Below are positions 37,398 through 45,556 of a stretch of 64,000 nucleotides of DNA, piece after piece. Origin of the DNA: CAVPCZ01 sp963779225 (GTDB lineage: Bacteria; Bacteroidota; Ignavibacteria; UBA10030; UBA6906); assembly GCA_963779225.1 (NCBI GenBank), contig CAVZWW010000002.1, positions 124,001 through 188,000 of the forward strand, read 5' to 3'. Each line of letters starts with the position of its first letter. The first letter of the stretch is position 1. Below the pieces are notes generated by a model. That model was not told the DNA's origin, ran no database searches, and saw nothing but the letters and a program-made list of their open reading frames with translations. A program made the translations under genes and the position numbers.

Positions 37398-38012
37398 GTG
37401 GGAGAGATCTTCGATTATATCAGCTCGGTTCTCATGGGCGGGATGTTGATGATCAACATCTTCTCGGCCAACGACGTCGCCAATGAAACCTATTCCGTGT
37501 ACCAGGGAGACATGACTGTACAGGAAACGCTTGTCACCACCGTACAGGTGCTGGAGGGAGAATTCCGGAATATGGGATTCGGCGTTCCGGAGACGGAGCA
37601 GACCGTGTTACTGGCTCATGACACGGATATCTCTTTTCTCGTCGATCTGGACCGCGATGGTGGGTCGCTGGACACGGTGAGGTATTTTACCGGGGACTCG
37701 ACGGAAATGGATTTCACGGAAAACGAACATGACCGTTTTGTCTACAGAACCGTGAATGGTGTTGCCGGGTCAAAGATCGGCGTGGTAACCATGTTCCGCC
37801 TCCGGTACCTCACCATGGGTGGAGAAGAAATCCCGACACCTGTACCCACCGACAGGCTGGCGGAGATCCATGAGGTAGAGATCACGCTCGAAGTACAGAG
37901 TTCATACGCCATGCACGCCGCCGGCTCGGGTGGGACGGGGAGTCAAAATATGCTGCATTCCAGTTCGTACTGGCAACAGACGCGTCTGGCATCACAGAAT
38001 TCCAGGAGGTAA
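37398..38012 (+). CDS. Minor-pilin-like protein (PilW-like), GTG start
   Basis: 204 residues, start GTG 37398 with AAGGAG upstream. The N-terminal helix MGEIFDYISSVLMGGMLMIN is hydrophobic, followed by the EGEFRNMGFGVPETEQTVLL region, which resembles the PilW segment after the pilin helix where a conserved DLRxAGxGx pattern is usual. The rest is beta-rich with an acidic FLVDLDRDGGSLDTVRYFTG part. A prepilin peptidase motif is not obvious. The middle member of the three-gene set; likely function in pilus or pseudopilus tip assembly by position. Confidence 0.55.
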   Translation: MGEIFDYISSVLMGGMLMINIFSANDVANETYSVYQGDMTVQETLVTTVQVLEGEFRNMGFGVPETEQTVLLAHDTDISFLVDLDRDGGSLDTVRYFTGDSTEMDFTENEHDRFVYRTVNGVAGSKIGVVTMFRLRYLTMGGEEIPTPVPTDRLAEIHEVEITLEVQSSYAMHAAGSGGTGSQNMLHSSSYWQQTRLASQNSRR

Positions 38013-38017
38013 TCGCT

Positions 38018-39307
38018 GTGGGCGGAAAAGCCGCAATCATCCTTGTCATCGGCCTGTCAGCTATTCTGGGCTACATCTCGATGAATATCAACAACGTCGC
38101 GACCATGGCGGTGAGCAATATGTCGATGTACAATGCCATGACCGCCTCGCACAACGTAGCGCTGGCAGGTGCAAACGCCCGCCTCGCACAGTTCTACCAG
38201 GACACCAGCAGTTTCACAACGGTGACCAGGACCTTCACGGGGAAAAATTTCACAGGATCGTACATTGCCGGCATCGAACCCGTCAGCGGGGGAAGCCGCC
38301 TTCGCCTGCGGAGTGTTTCGACCTATCCCCTGGGCGGCGGTGCAGCCGTGCACGACACCGTCGAGGTCTTCTTCGATCGCAACAAGAAAAACAGCTTCAC
38401 GTTGTTTGCCTGGATGACAGATTTCGAGGGGAACGTATTCTGGATCAGTCAGGACACCGTATGGGGGCGTGTACACTCCAACGGGAACATGCATATCAAC
38501 GGAAGTCCGGTGTTCTGGCAGAAGGTGACAACCGCGAAGGGATTCGACCCTCCGAAAGTCGGGTCGGGTACAAACAAGGCGATTTTCAAGAACGGCTACG
38601 AAACAGGCATCGCGCCCATTACCTTCCCGACCGACCTTTCCGAAATCGCGACCGCAAGTGTGTCGGGCGGGCGGAAGTACACGGGAGACATTTACGTGAC
38701 CTTGTCCCCGGGAACAGGAGCGAACAACGACGGGAAAGCATATATACGAAGCGGCAATACAGCCTCGGGGGCGCTCATCGATTCGATTGACCTCAACGCA
38801 CCCGGCTTCAACGGGGTTCTGCTCGGCACGGGCCAGGTGAATGTGGAAGGTACTCTTGACGGAAAGCTGACGATATCGTCGCAGACGAACGTGTACATTC
38901 ACAATGATGTTCTCTACGAGCGCAATCCCCGCCTTGGCGCGAGCGATGACGTCCTTGGCCTGGTGGCAAACCAGGACGTCGTGATCAAAGACAACGCGGC
39001 CAATCGCACAAATTGCGAAATCCATGGCAGCATCTTCGCCCGTTCCGGTTCGTTCAGGGCGGAGAACTACAACTCGCTTCCCGTGTGCGGTGAACTCAAC
39101 ATTCTGGGCTCTATCGTTCAGCAAACCCGCGGTCCTGTCGGCACATTCGCCGGCGGTACACTCAAGACCGGGTTTTCCAAGCGGTACCGCTATGATGACC
39201 GGCTCGCGGACCAATCCTTCCGTCCCCCGTTCTATCCGGGTTATTACGTCCGCTCCTATGCCATAACCGACTGGTGGGAGAGTTATCGGATCATGCAGTA
39301 TGAATGA
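38018..39307 (+). CDS. PilX-like/DUF4900-like pilus-associated protein, GTG start
   Basis: 429 residues, start GTG 38018 with AGGAGGT upstream. One N-terminal helix, KAAIILVIGLSAILGYISMN, followed by a helical extension rich in Asn/Ala (MSMYNAMTASHNVALAGANA), as in PilX-like proteins. The remainder is beta-rich: VFWISQDTVWGRVHSNGNMH and the repeated strands GLVANQDVVIKDNAANRTNC, EIHGSIFARSGSF resemble the DUF4900 type repeat domain seen with pilus operons. Likely an exported fibre or adhesin part. A perfect hairpin 60 bases after its stop ends the operon. Confidence 0.6.
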   Translation: MGGKAAIILVIGLSAILGYISMNINNVATMAVSNMSMYNAMTASHNVALAGANARLAQFYQDTSSFTTVTRTFTGKNFTGSYIAGIEPVSGGSRLRLRSVSTYPLGGGAAVHDTVEVFFDRNKKNSFTLFAWMTDFEGNVFWISQDTVWGRVHSNGNMHINGSPVFWQKVTTAKGFDPPKVGSGTNKAIFKNGYETGIAPITFPTDLSEIATASVSGGRKYTGDIYVTLSPGTGANNDGKAYIRSGNTASGALIDSIDLNAPGFNGVLLGTGQVNVEGTLDGKLTISSQTNVYIHNDVLYERNPRLGASDDVLGLVANQDVVIKDNAANRTNCEIHGSIFARSGSFRAENYNSLPVCGELNILGSIVQQTRGPVGTFAGGTLKTGFSKRYRYDDRLADQSFRPPFYPGYYVRSYAITDWWESYRIMQYE

Positions 39308-39367
39308 ATCGCGGGGGGATCATGAGGATCAGGCAAGCCCGCTAAACGCCCATCCCAAAAGAAAACC

Positions 39368-39393
39368 GAGGCCCGGCAAAATTGCCGGGCCTC
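39368..39393 (+). terminator. Perfect hairpin after the pilin-like operon
   Basis: GAGGCCCGGCAA and TTGCCGGGCCTC, a 12-bp perfect stem with a 2-base spacer. Only a weak T-rich tail follows on plus, and A-rich sequence precedes it (so it may also work for the minus strand). Bidirectional terminator is the natural reading. Confidence 0.65.
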
Positions 39394-39423
39394 TGTCGCT
39401 TGTATGCCGCTCTCAGCGGACCA

Positions 39424-39651
39424 TCAGAAGCCGCGGTTTCCGTATTCTCGCAGAGAGCGAAGGAATGCTCTGTCGCCCCAGTTCATCCATGGTCTGTTGA
39501 AAATCGGCTCCCAGGCGTGGGGCCCGTCAACCAGATTGCCTCACGAATGCCGCGCAAGATCACTGTGATCGCCGGAATGTCACGGGCCGCCCCGACATCT
39601 CCGCCCGATGGCCCAGCAACCGACGGGACCCTGCGCGTCCGCGCCGCTCAG
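39424..39651 (-). pseudogene. Small gene remnant (unidentified), frameshifted
   Basis: Downstream of the transglutaminase-like gene on minus, one frame gives DIPAITVILRGIREAIWL, and after a shift at a GGGCCCC run (about 39524) another gives GPHAWEPIFNRPWMNWGDRA to the stop at 39424-39426. Both pieces have coding-like composition and read well when joined, but no start is visible. It could be the 3' end of a lost gene. Family not recognised. Confidence 0.3.
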
Positions 39652-39652
39652 C

Positions 39653-41128
39653 CTACGGACTCCTCCAGGCAATGACCGAAGGCTGCACGTTCTTGAAGTT
39701 CGGCATGCACATCCCGGCATCGGCATTCATATAGGTCGGGTCACAAATGAGCCAGCGGGCATTACCGTAGGTCACCGCGTCACCGGGGATGGGTTTACGG
39801 AACTTCACCGCGGTCGCAATATGCGCGGGATAGTCCAGACCAACCACATCGAGACCGGTCAATGTCCGCACCAGGTACGCAAAAAGCACCGCCCGGTCTT
39901 CGCAGTCGGAGTACGGATAGTAGAGAGTTTCATCGGGGAACAGCGGCTTCTCCCACCCGAAGTTGTCTTTGTCCGTCTTGTACCCGAAGGCAGTCTGAGT
40001 GAAATGAAGCAGCAGGTTGACCGCCTCAACATCCGTTTTCCCTTCGACCACGGGACGCAGGCCTTCGATCAACGATCGGGTTGCTTCGGGAGAGGGCGCG
40101 GCGCCGAAGTATACAGGGAACTCCGTCTGCGGATAGTCCCGCAGGAATTTGACAATCCCGTCATTCACGACGACGTCCACAGAAATCTTCTTTCCCATGT
40201 GCGTGAACGTCAGTCTCTTGCGAACATCCGTTTTCGTCAGGCGAGGAGACTCGGCCATCGTGAAGTCGATCGGACGCGACGTCGGCAGGTAGCGGCCTTC
40301 ATACGCGAAGATCTGTCCCATCGGCACCTTTTCCGAAGCTTCGAACCTGACCGCGTAGTAGCGCCCTTCACCGGCGGCAAAGGAAAAGAAGGGAACGGCG
40401 AATAGACGCGTCTTCGCCGGAAGCAGGAGATACACCCGGCCGCCGGTGTAACCCACGCGCGCATCGAATTCGGAGCGCACCAGAAGATGCCAGACGAACA
40501 GCGTCCGGGCATTGTCCGCAGTGCCGAACACCTGCTTTCCGACCGCATTAATGAGAAGGATGTACCCCCAGTCGTTCAGTTTCAGCCGCACACGTTCGAA
40601 CTGCAATTGCTTCAACACTTCCACGGCATGTGCGGCATTCGTGGCGTTCCAGTATGCACTGATCGATTCGTTGTCCGGGGCGCGGTCGAACGGGACACCG
40701 AGTGATTTGTTGTACCGGAGCTCAATCGGCGCATCGAAAAATGAGAATCTGAGCGTCAACATATTGGAGGATGCGTCTATCGCCGGGGCGGACGGCAACG
40801 GCGGTGGGGCAGGCGGCGGGACCACCCGGGGAATGCTGACAACCGGCTGCCTGGCCGTGGAGTCCACCGCCGGCGAGGGCCTCGGGACGGCCGCCGGCAG
40901 TACACGCGGCTTCGGTGTGCTGTCCGGCAGTTCACCCCGCATGAGCTGCATTCCACGCCATTCTTTCTTGAGAAACTCGGAGAACTCCCGATCCTGTTCC
41001 TCGGCAAATTGCTTGTAGTCCGATTGCTGCTGCTTGAGCCATTTCGTGTACTCGTCTACTTCCTGCGCCTCGCCAACAAAGTGGAAGAGGAGAAGTCCAA
41101 GAAAGAGGTTTCTCATGAGTGTGGTCAT
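39653..41128 (-). CDS. Secreted transglutaminase-like (cysteine protease fold) protein
   Basis: 491 residues from ATG 41128 (GGAGG upstream). Signal peptide MRNLFLGLLLFHFVGEAQ, a charged helix (DEYTKWLKQQQSDYKQFAEE), a Pro-rich linker of about 40 residues, a beta domain, and a C-terminal transglutaminase-like core. The catalytic Cys is in YYPYSDCEDRAVLFAYLV, the His in LDYPAHIATAVKF and the Asp in RWLICDPTY, in the right order. Proteins of this fold can be proteases or amide transferases; no precise activity can be given. The gene for an LPP20-like protein lies 19 bases upstream, so the two are an operon. Confidence 0.8.
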   Translation of the reverse strand: MTTLMRNLFLGLLLFHFVGEAQEVDEYTKWLKQQQSDYKQFAEEQDREFSEFLKKEWRGMQLMRGELPDSTPKPRVLPAAVPRPSPAVDSTARQPVVSIPRVVPPPAPPPLPSAPAIDASSNMLTLRFSFFDAPIELRYNKSLGVPFDRAPDNESISAYWNATNAAHAVEVLKQLQFERVRLKLNDWGYILLINAVGKQVFGTADNARTLFVWHLLVRSEFDARVGYTGGRVYLLLPAKTRLFAVPFFSFAAGEGRYYAVRFEASEKVPMGQIFAYEGRYLPTSRPIDFTMAESPRLTKTDVRKRLTFTHMGKKISVDVVVNDGIVKFLRDYPQTEFPVYFGAAPSPEATRSLIEGLRPVVEGKTDVEAVNLLLHFTQTAFGYKTDKDNFGWEKPLFPDETLYYPYSDCEDRAVLFAYLVRTLTGLDVVGLDYPAHIATAVKFRKPIPGDAVTYGNARWLICDPTYMNADAGMCMPNFKNVQPSVIAWRSP

Positions 41129-41147
41129 GCCGGCCTCCAGGTAAGAG

Positions 41148-41687
41148 TTATCGTACCACCCGCGAACGTGCTTCCAGGGCCTGGACCGCTCTGGTGTCTT
41201 TGACCAGAGCATACCAGTGCGAATCACTCCGGGCTCTCTCCAGGAGTAGAGAGGGAATTGAGGAGTCCGGAAGACTCACAAGGACGAACGCCGTCCAGAT
41301 CTTTTTTCGTCTCGAAGCCTTCTCCTTTTCGATCTTGCTCCCGTGCAGTGTAACCGCTCCCCGCACAGGTTCCTCAGCCGTTATGCCTTCCTCCCGGATC
41401 TCCCGGACCAGTTCTTTCCAGGGATCTTCAGTGGCAAACACTATGCTGTCCCGTGCAGCCGCGACCGCCTTGTCGACTGCTATCTGTTGATCCTTGGATT
41501 CCCCACGGCCCCGGGCAACAAGATTCGGGGGGTCTTGCGGAATCACCACGAACCACTTCGGGGGTTTTACGGTTGATGTTATTTTTCCGGTCTTCGCGGA
41601 CTGGGCGAGCGAACCGGAAGGAGTCACCATGCAGGTCGCCGACAGAAGAACAAAAATCGTAAACAGGATGTGCTGAGCTCTTTTCAT
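41148..41687 (-). CDS. LPP20-like exported protein
   Basis: 179 residues from ATG 41687 (GGAGGAG upstream). Signal peptide ILFTIFVLLSATCMVTPSGS then PPKWFVVIPQDPPNLVARGR and a helix KDQQIAVDKAVAAARDSIVF, which is the pattern of the LPP20/DUF4398-type small envelope proteins (PxWxxxxP ... GxGxSxxxxxAxxxAxxxAR). No lipobox is clear (SATC is possible). Function in the family is not known. First gene of the two-gene operon with the transglutaminase-like protein. Confidence 0.65.
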   Translation of the reverse strand: MKRAQHILFTIFVLLSATCMVTPSGSLAQSAKTGKITSTVKPPKWFVVIPQDPPNLVARGRGESKDQQIAVDKAVAAARDSIVFATEDPWKELVREIREEGITAEEPVRGAVTLHGSKIEKEKASRRKKIWTAFVLVSLPDSSIPSLLLERARSDSHWYALVKDTRAVQALEARSRVVR

Positions 41688-41904
41688 CTCCTCCACCTCT
41701 CTCTTCAGCCGGTCTCTGCCTCGCGATGCCCGGGCCATCTGGGCGTCCCCCGGGACTGCATGTGCGCCGGGCTGCAGGATGGGGGGGGCGGACCGGCCGA
41801 ACAATGGATGAGGCCGCACACGCACCAATTTGCCGGACAGGGTGAGTTGCGTCGGGAATGCGGTGTGATTTCTCGCTCCCCTGTCCCGGAACCGTGGTTA
41901 AGGT

Positions 41905-41933
41905 AATATTGCACAGCCGGGAGCGAAAGTCAA
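41905..41933 (-). promoter_or_regulatory. Promoter of the LPP20-like/transglutaminase-like operon
   Basis: Minus strand TTGACT (41928-41933), 17-base spacer, AATATT (41905-41910). The leader to ATG 41687 would be about 210 bases. Confidence 0.45.
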
Positions 41934-42043
41934 TATCCCGACGGCAGGAGCGAGGCGGGGGTATGTGGATATTACAAAGTGGAAGCGCATCGACCGATAT
42001 CACGCCTGGTGGGGCGCCATCGGCGCGGATGCATGACAAACGA

Positions 42044-42087
42044 AGACTGTCCGCGACATCCATTGATCTCGGTCGCGCGGACAGTCT
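42044..42087 (-). terminator. Hairpin after T9SS cargo gene
   Basis: AGACTGTCCGCG (42044-42055) and CGCGGACAGTCT (42076-42087), a 12-bp stem with a 20-base loop, 28 bases after the stop at 42115. On minus it is followed by TCGTTTGTC, a weak T-rich tail. Confidence 0.55.
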
Positions 42088-42114
42088 GCAGGAAGAGGTA
42101 GAGCTACTTCGATG

Positions 42115-43173
42115 TTACTTCATCAGGAGCATAGGCCGGGTTGTGGATGCATTTCCGGCACGGACGGTGCAGAAATAGGTCCCGCTGGGATTCGTTGTGG
42201 CCTGCCATTGAGCGCGATAGCTGCCGGGCGCAAGTGTCTCATTGACGAGTGTGGCCACTTCCCGACCCAGTACATCGTGGATCGTGACCCTCACCATCTG
42301 CGTCGCGGGATTGGAGAACTGAATGGTTGTGGATGGATTGAACGGATTGGGGTAATTTTGTTCCAGGCGCAATTCGCCGGGAACCAGTTCGTCTTTTTGA
42401 TCCAGAACCGCGGTTGGTGCGCCTGCCGATGTCACGCCCGCCCACGTCGTGTCAATTCTGAGTTCATCCATCTCGATAAACGGAGTCTTATTCGCTGCGT
42501 CCTGTCTGATCTGTATTCGGGCGACCCCTGTGAGATCGGTCGTATTGTTTGTGCTCGTCAAGGATTCCGGCGGTGGTGTTGCTGCACCGAACGTCGACGC
42601 ATCCGGATTGATCCAGATCTTGCTGACATCATTGGTCGCACCGTCCACAAATTCATATGATGCAACGATCAGATACGTACTGTCGAGGGATTTTACGCTT
42701 GCCCAGGATATAGGTGAGCTGATGCGGACGCTTATGCCGATGTCAAACGCCGTGCCATCAAGTCTGGTCCAGACACAACTGCCTCCGGTGGTGCTTGTCG
42801 GGCTTTGATAGAACGTCGTAAAATACCCGCCGGTGGAATCGAGTCCTCCGACACCTGTCACTCTTAGAAGATATGAATAATAGACTGTCCCTGACGAGGT
42901 CAAAGTAAACTCCGTTGTGCCTTCCTGGCCGGCGCCGTCAAATGCAATCTTGTTACCGGACGAAGCCGCAAAGCCGGGATAGCTGAGGCTTCCGGCTGTA
43001 ACAAAAAGAGTATCACCACTGTTGAGGGCAACCCAGCCCGTCTGTGCTCCCAGATTCTGACCGGCCGTATAGTCGAATCCATCATAATGCGGGAACGTCG
43101 CCTGTGCCCACGCTGCCGGGCTCAACAGAGCGAAAACAGCGAGCACCGCAACAAACCGTGCCATTGCCTTCAT
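42115..43173 (-). CDS. Secreted protein with T9SS C-terminal sorting domain
   Basis: 352 residues from ATG 43173 (ATAGGAGG upstream). Signal peptide MKAMARFVAVLAVFALLSPA ending at AWAQ. A beta-sandwich (LamG-like) domain follows, with PHYDGFDYTAGQNLGAQTGW and a WTRLDGTAFDIG region; no enzyme motif is seen. The C-terminal 80 residues are the T9SS-A sorting domain: LEQNYPNPFNPSTTIQFSNP, the VTIHDVLGREVATLVNETLA stretch, PSGTYFCTVRAG, then a basic end. It should be exported through the T9SS and put on the cell surface. Role likely binding or adhesion. Confidence 0.8.
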   Translation of the reverse strand: MKAMARFVAVLAVFALLSPAAWAQATFPHYDGFDYTAGQNLGAQTGWVALNSGDTLFVTAGSLSYPGFAASSGNKIAFDGAGQEGTTEFTLTSSGTVYYSYLLRVTGVGGLDSTGGYFTTFYQSPTSTTGGSCVWTRLDGTAFDIGISVRISSPISWASVKSLDSTYLIVASYEFVDGATNDVSKIWINPDASTFGAATPPPESLTSTNNTTDLTGVARIQIRQDAANKTPFIEMDELRIDTTWAGVTSAGAPTAVLDQKDELVPGELRLEQNYPNPFNPSTTIQFSNPATQMVRVTIHDVLGREVATLVNETLAPGSYRAQWQATTNPSGTYFCTVRAGNASTTRPMLLMK

Positions 43174-43393
43174 ACATCCTCCTATGGTGTTTGGTTGAGA
43201 ACTATGTGATGAATGGTGCGGGTTTTCTATAATAACGATTCTCCGGGACAAATGTGCGCATTAATGCTCTATCGAACTGCAGGGACACGTGTGCTCAATC
43301 CTTCCGCTTCCAACACCCGCGTGTTCCCGTCATCCGACAATGTCCGTCAGATATGCTCACCCGGTTGAACGGATGGGGCGGACAGCCCGTCAC

Positions 43394-45427
43394 TCACCTG
43401 ATGAGCAGCATCCTGATTGTTGATACATGTTCCCCCGTTGTCAGGCGGACAATATACGTTCCTGAGGAGCATCCTGACATGTCCGCACGCACCTCATGTT
43501 CTCCCGGTTCCAGGAAGCCGTTCAGCAGGCTCGCGACATGGCGTCCCAGTACGTCAAAGACATCAACTTCCACTTTCCCCTTCCGGTCAATCCGGAACGG
43601 GATGCGGGTCGAGGGGTTGAAAGGATTTGGATAATTCGGCAGCAGCCCGACATTTGCAGGATGCCGGCCGTTCGAAGAGGCCACACCGGTGATTGCTGTC
43701 CCGGCAATTTCGAAATCATCAATCCGGTACGCTGCGCCATTGTTTGCCTGCGTGAACCTCCATCGGAAAGCAACTGCCGGACCCCCTGCGGGCGGCATGG
43801 TGAGCAGGATCTCGTCGCCGTTGTTGATCCGCATCCAGGTGGTCGTGTTGGGCACCTCGGCGTAGGTGATCTGCTGCCATGACACGCCATCCGGGCTCCA
43901 CTCGGCAGTCATCGGATTGGTGAATGAGGTCGAGCGCCGGGCTCCCCATCGCACCGCGATCATGGCGCCGGCCGGCACCGAAAGCCCGCTCCGGAAAGTG
44001 AGGGTGTCGGTGGCGGTCCCGGAATTGGAGGCATTCATGTTCGTGCCCCCCGAAGCTCCCACATACCGGATGGATCCGTTTGCTGTCGAAGCGGACCACC
44101 CGGCGCCTGACGTCGTCCAGCCGGGAGGTAATACCGTGGTCGTTCCGAAGGATTGTTCATAGAGCACGGTCCGGGCGGGAGGCGGCCACGTGCCCCCGAG
44201 CAGCTCCTGGGCCGAAGCCGACATTGCCACCTGGTCGTGGCCGACCCCGGGAACGTCGTAGAAGCCCCAGCCTGTGTTGGGGTTCAACTCTCTTGCTCTG
44301 GCCACGAAGTTGCCCGCGCGCGCATAACGCGTCAGGCCCTGAGCGTCAGCCTCGGGCGATGTGTCGAGATTCGAATCGCGCACCGTGTCGGCGGTCCCCC
44401 GCATGACGACAAGCGGCCGCAGTGTAAAGGCGACCAGCTCCGGAGTATGCACTCCCAGTTTGGAATACAGCACGCCATAGGGCCAGGCGATGGTAGAGTC
44501 GGTGACGGTGTAAGACCCCGCATTGGCAGCTATCGCGACCCGGATGCGCGCCAGCGGTTTGCAGAGGACCATGCGGTGGACAAACTGTGCTCCCGCGGAG
44601 TGCCCCCAGATATCATAGAGCGAATCGTCCAGGAGGAACCCCTGCCGGACACTTTCCACGATCTCCTGCACGATGGAGAAGGACCACTGAGGTTCGGGGA
44701 TCGGACTCCCGGTCGTGTCCGATGCCGTGAACATGTTGCCGAGATTGTAGCTCCGCGAGGAAGGCCAGAGCGCCGATGTGAACTCGGGGGCGATCACAAT
44801 CCGATTGCGCACCGAGGCGAAATTCATCCAGGGAACGATATAGGATTGTGCGTTTCTGTCAACTCCGTGCATCACCGAAACGATTCGGGAGGTGCTGTCT
44901 GTTTGTGGTGGAACCACAATGAACACCCGCACAGGCTTCCCTGCGTTGTTTGGACCGAGATACACGAGCGTGGAGACCGCCCCCGCAGGAAACACACGGA
45001 CGCGGGCGGAGTCTTCTCCCCCGGCGTCCCTCGCACGAATCGTATACTCGGTCCTCTGGCCGGGAAGGCTTGTCAGAGAAAATGTCGCCGTCGCGCCGAG
45101 CGCCGAGTCGATCGCGAACGCCTGATCAATGATTCCGGTGGCTTCGTTCACCAGCTGTCTGTCAAGCTGCCATCTGATGCTGTCCGCGGTTAAACCCGCA
45201 GCTGAGAATGTATAGCTTCCTCCAGCACGGAACGCCGCACCTTTTTGAATGACGGCGCTTCTGGACTGCGGCATCAGAAATACTGCCGGTAACAGCAGGA
45301 CCGCAAGAAGACGGACGGGTGACCGGTGTCCGCCCCGGACAGGGGTATTCAGGCCTGTGAAGGAGCGCTGCTTGCACGGAACCATGCATTTGTTTAATAT
45401 GCGAATCCTTCCCCTAAGATGTTGCAT
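43394..45427 (-). CDS. Secreted alpha/beta-hydrolase (PHB-depolymerase-like) with T9SS sorting domain
   Basis: 677 residues from ATG 45427 (AAGGA upstream; ATG 45385 is possible and gives a shorter pre-signal part). Hydrophobic signal RLLAVLLLPAVFLMPQSRSA after an unusually long basic N-terminus. A beta domain precedes the esterase core: VSVMHGVDRNAQSYIVPWMN, nucleophile elbow DIWGHSAGAQFVHRM (Gly-His-Ser-Ala-Gly), and VPGVGHDQVA for the His. A galactose-binding-like domain (LYEQSFGTTTVLPPGWTTSG) follows, then the T9SS domain with LLPNYPNPFNPSTRIPFRID and the VFDVLGRHVASLLNGFLEPG stretch. It probably hydrolyses an ester or polymer at the surface; substrate unknown. Confidence 0.8.
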   Translation of the reverse strand: MQHLRGRIRILNKCMVPCKQRSFTGLNTPVRGGHRSPVRLLAVLLLPAVFLMPQSRSAVIQKGAAFRAGGSYTFSAAGLTADSIRWQLDRQLVNEATGIIDQAFAIDSALGATATFSLTSLPGQRTEYTIRARDAGGEDSARVRVFPAGAVSTLVYLGPNNAGKPVRVFIVVPPQTDSTSRIVSVMHGVDRNAQSYIVPWMNFASVRNRIVIAPEFTSALWPSSRSYNLGNMFTASDTTGSPIPEPQWSFSIVQEIVESVRQGFLLDDSLYDIWGHSAGAQFVHRMVLCKPLARIRVAIAANAGSYTVTDSTIAWPYGVLYSKLGVHTPELVAFTLRPLVVMRGTADTVRDSNLDTSPEADAQGLTRYARAGNFVARARELNPNTGWGFYDVPGVGHDQVAMSASAQELLGGTWPPPARTVLYEQSFGTTTVLPPGWTTSGAGWSASTANGSIRYVGASGGTNMNASNSGTATDTLTFRSGLSVPAGAMIAVRWGARRSTSFTNPMTAEWSPDGVSWQQITYAEVPNTTTWMRINNGDEILLTMPPAGGPAVAFRWRFTQANNGAAYRIDDFEIAGTAITGVASSNGRHPANVGLLPNYPNPFNPSTRIPFRIDRKGKVEVDVFDVLGRHVASLLNGFLEPGEHEVRADMSGCSSGTYIVRLTTGEHVSTIRMLLIR

Positions 45428-45515
45428 CTTCGTTCCTTCGTTCCTTCGAGCCTTTGAATCTTCGTTCCCGCGTGATTGTGTGCCTCCGCAGAAACAAAAC
45501 CGGTATACCCCCGGA

Positions 45516-45534
45516 GGGTTGTTTCAGGCAACCC
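45516..45534 (-). terminator. Hairpin after first NhaC gene
   Basis: GGGTTG (45516-45521) and CAACCC (45529-45534) with a 7-base loop, 23 bases after the stop at 45557. No T-tract follows closely, so it may only be an mRNA-end structure. Confidence 0.35.
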
Positions 45535-45556
45535 GTTGTTAACGCGCCGGCTGCCC

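Larger units (their letters stand above)
41688..42114. other. Intergenic region with promoter and terminator
   Basis: Contains a minus-strand promoter candidate at 41905-41933 for the LPP20-like operon and the hairpin 42044-42087 that ends the gene at 42115. Otherwise nothing seen. Confidence 0.55.
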
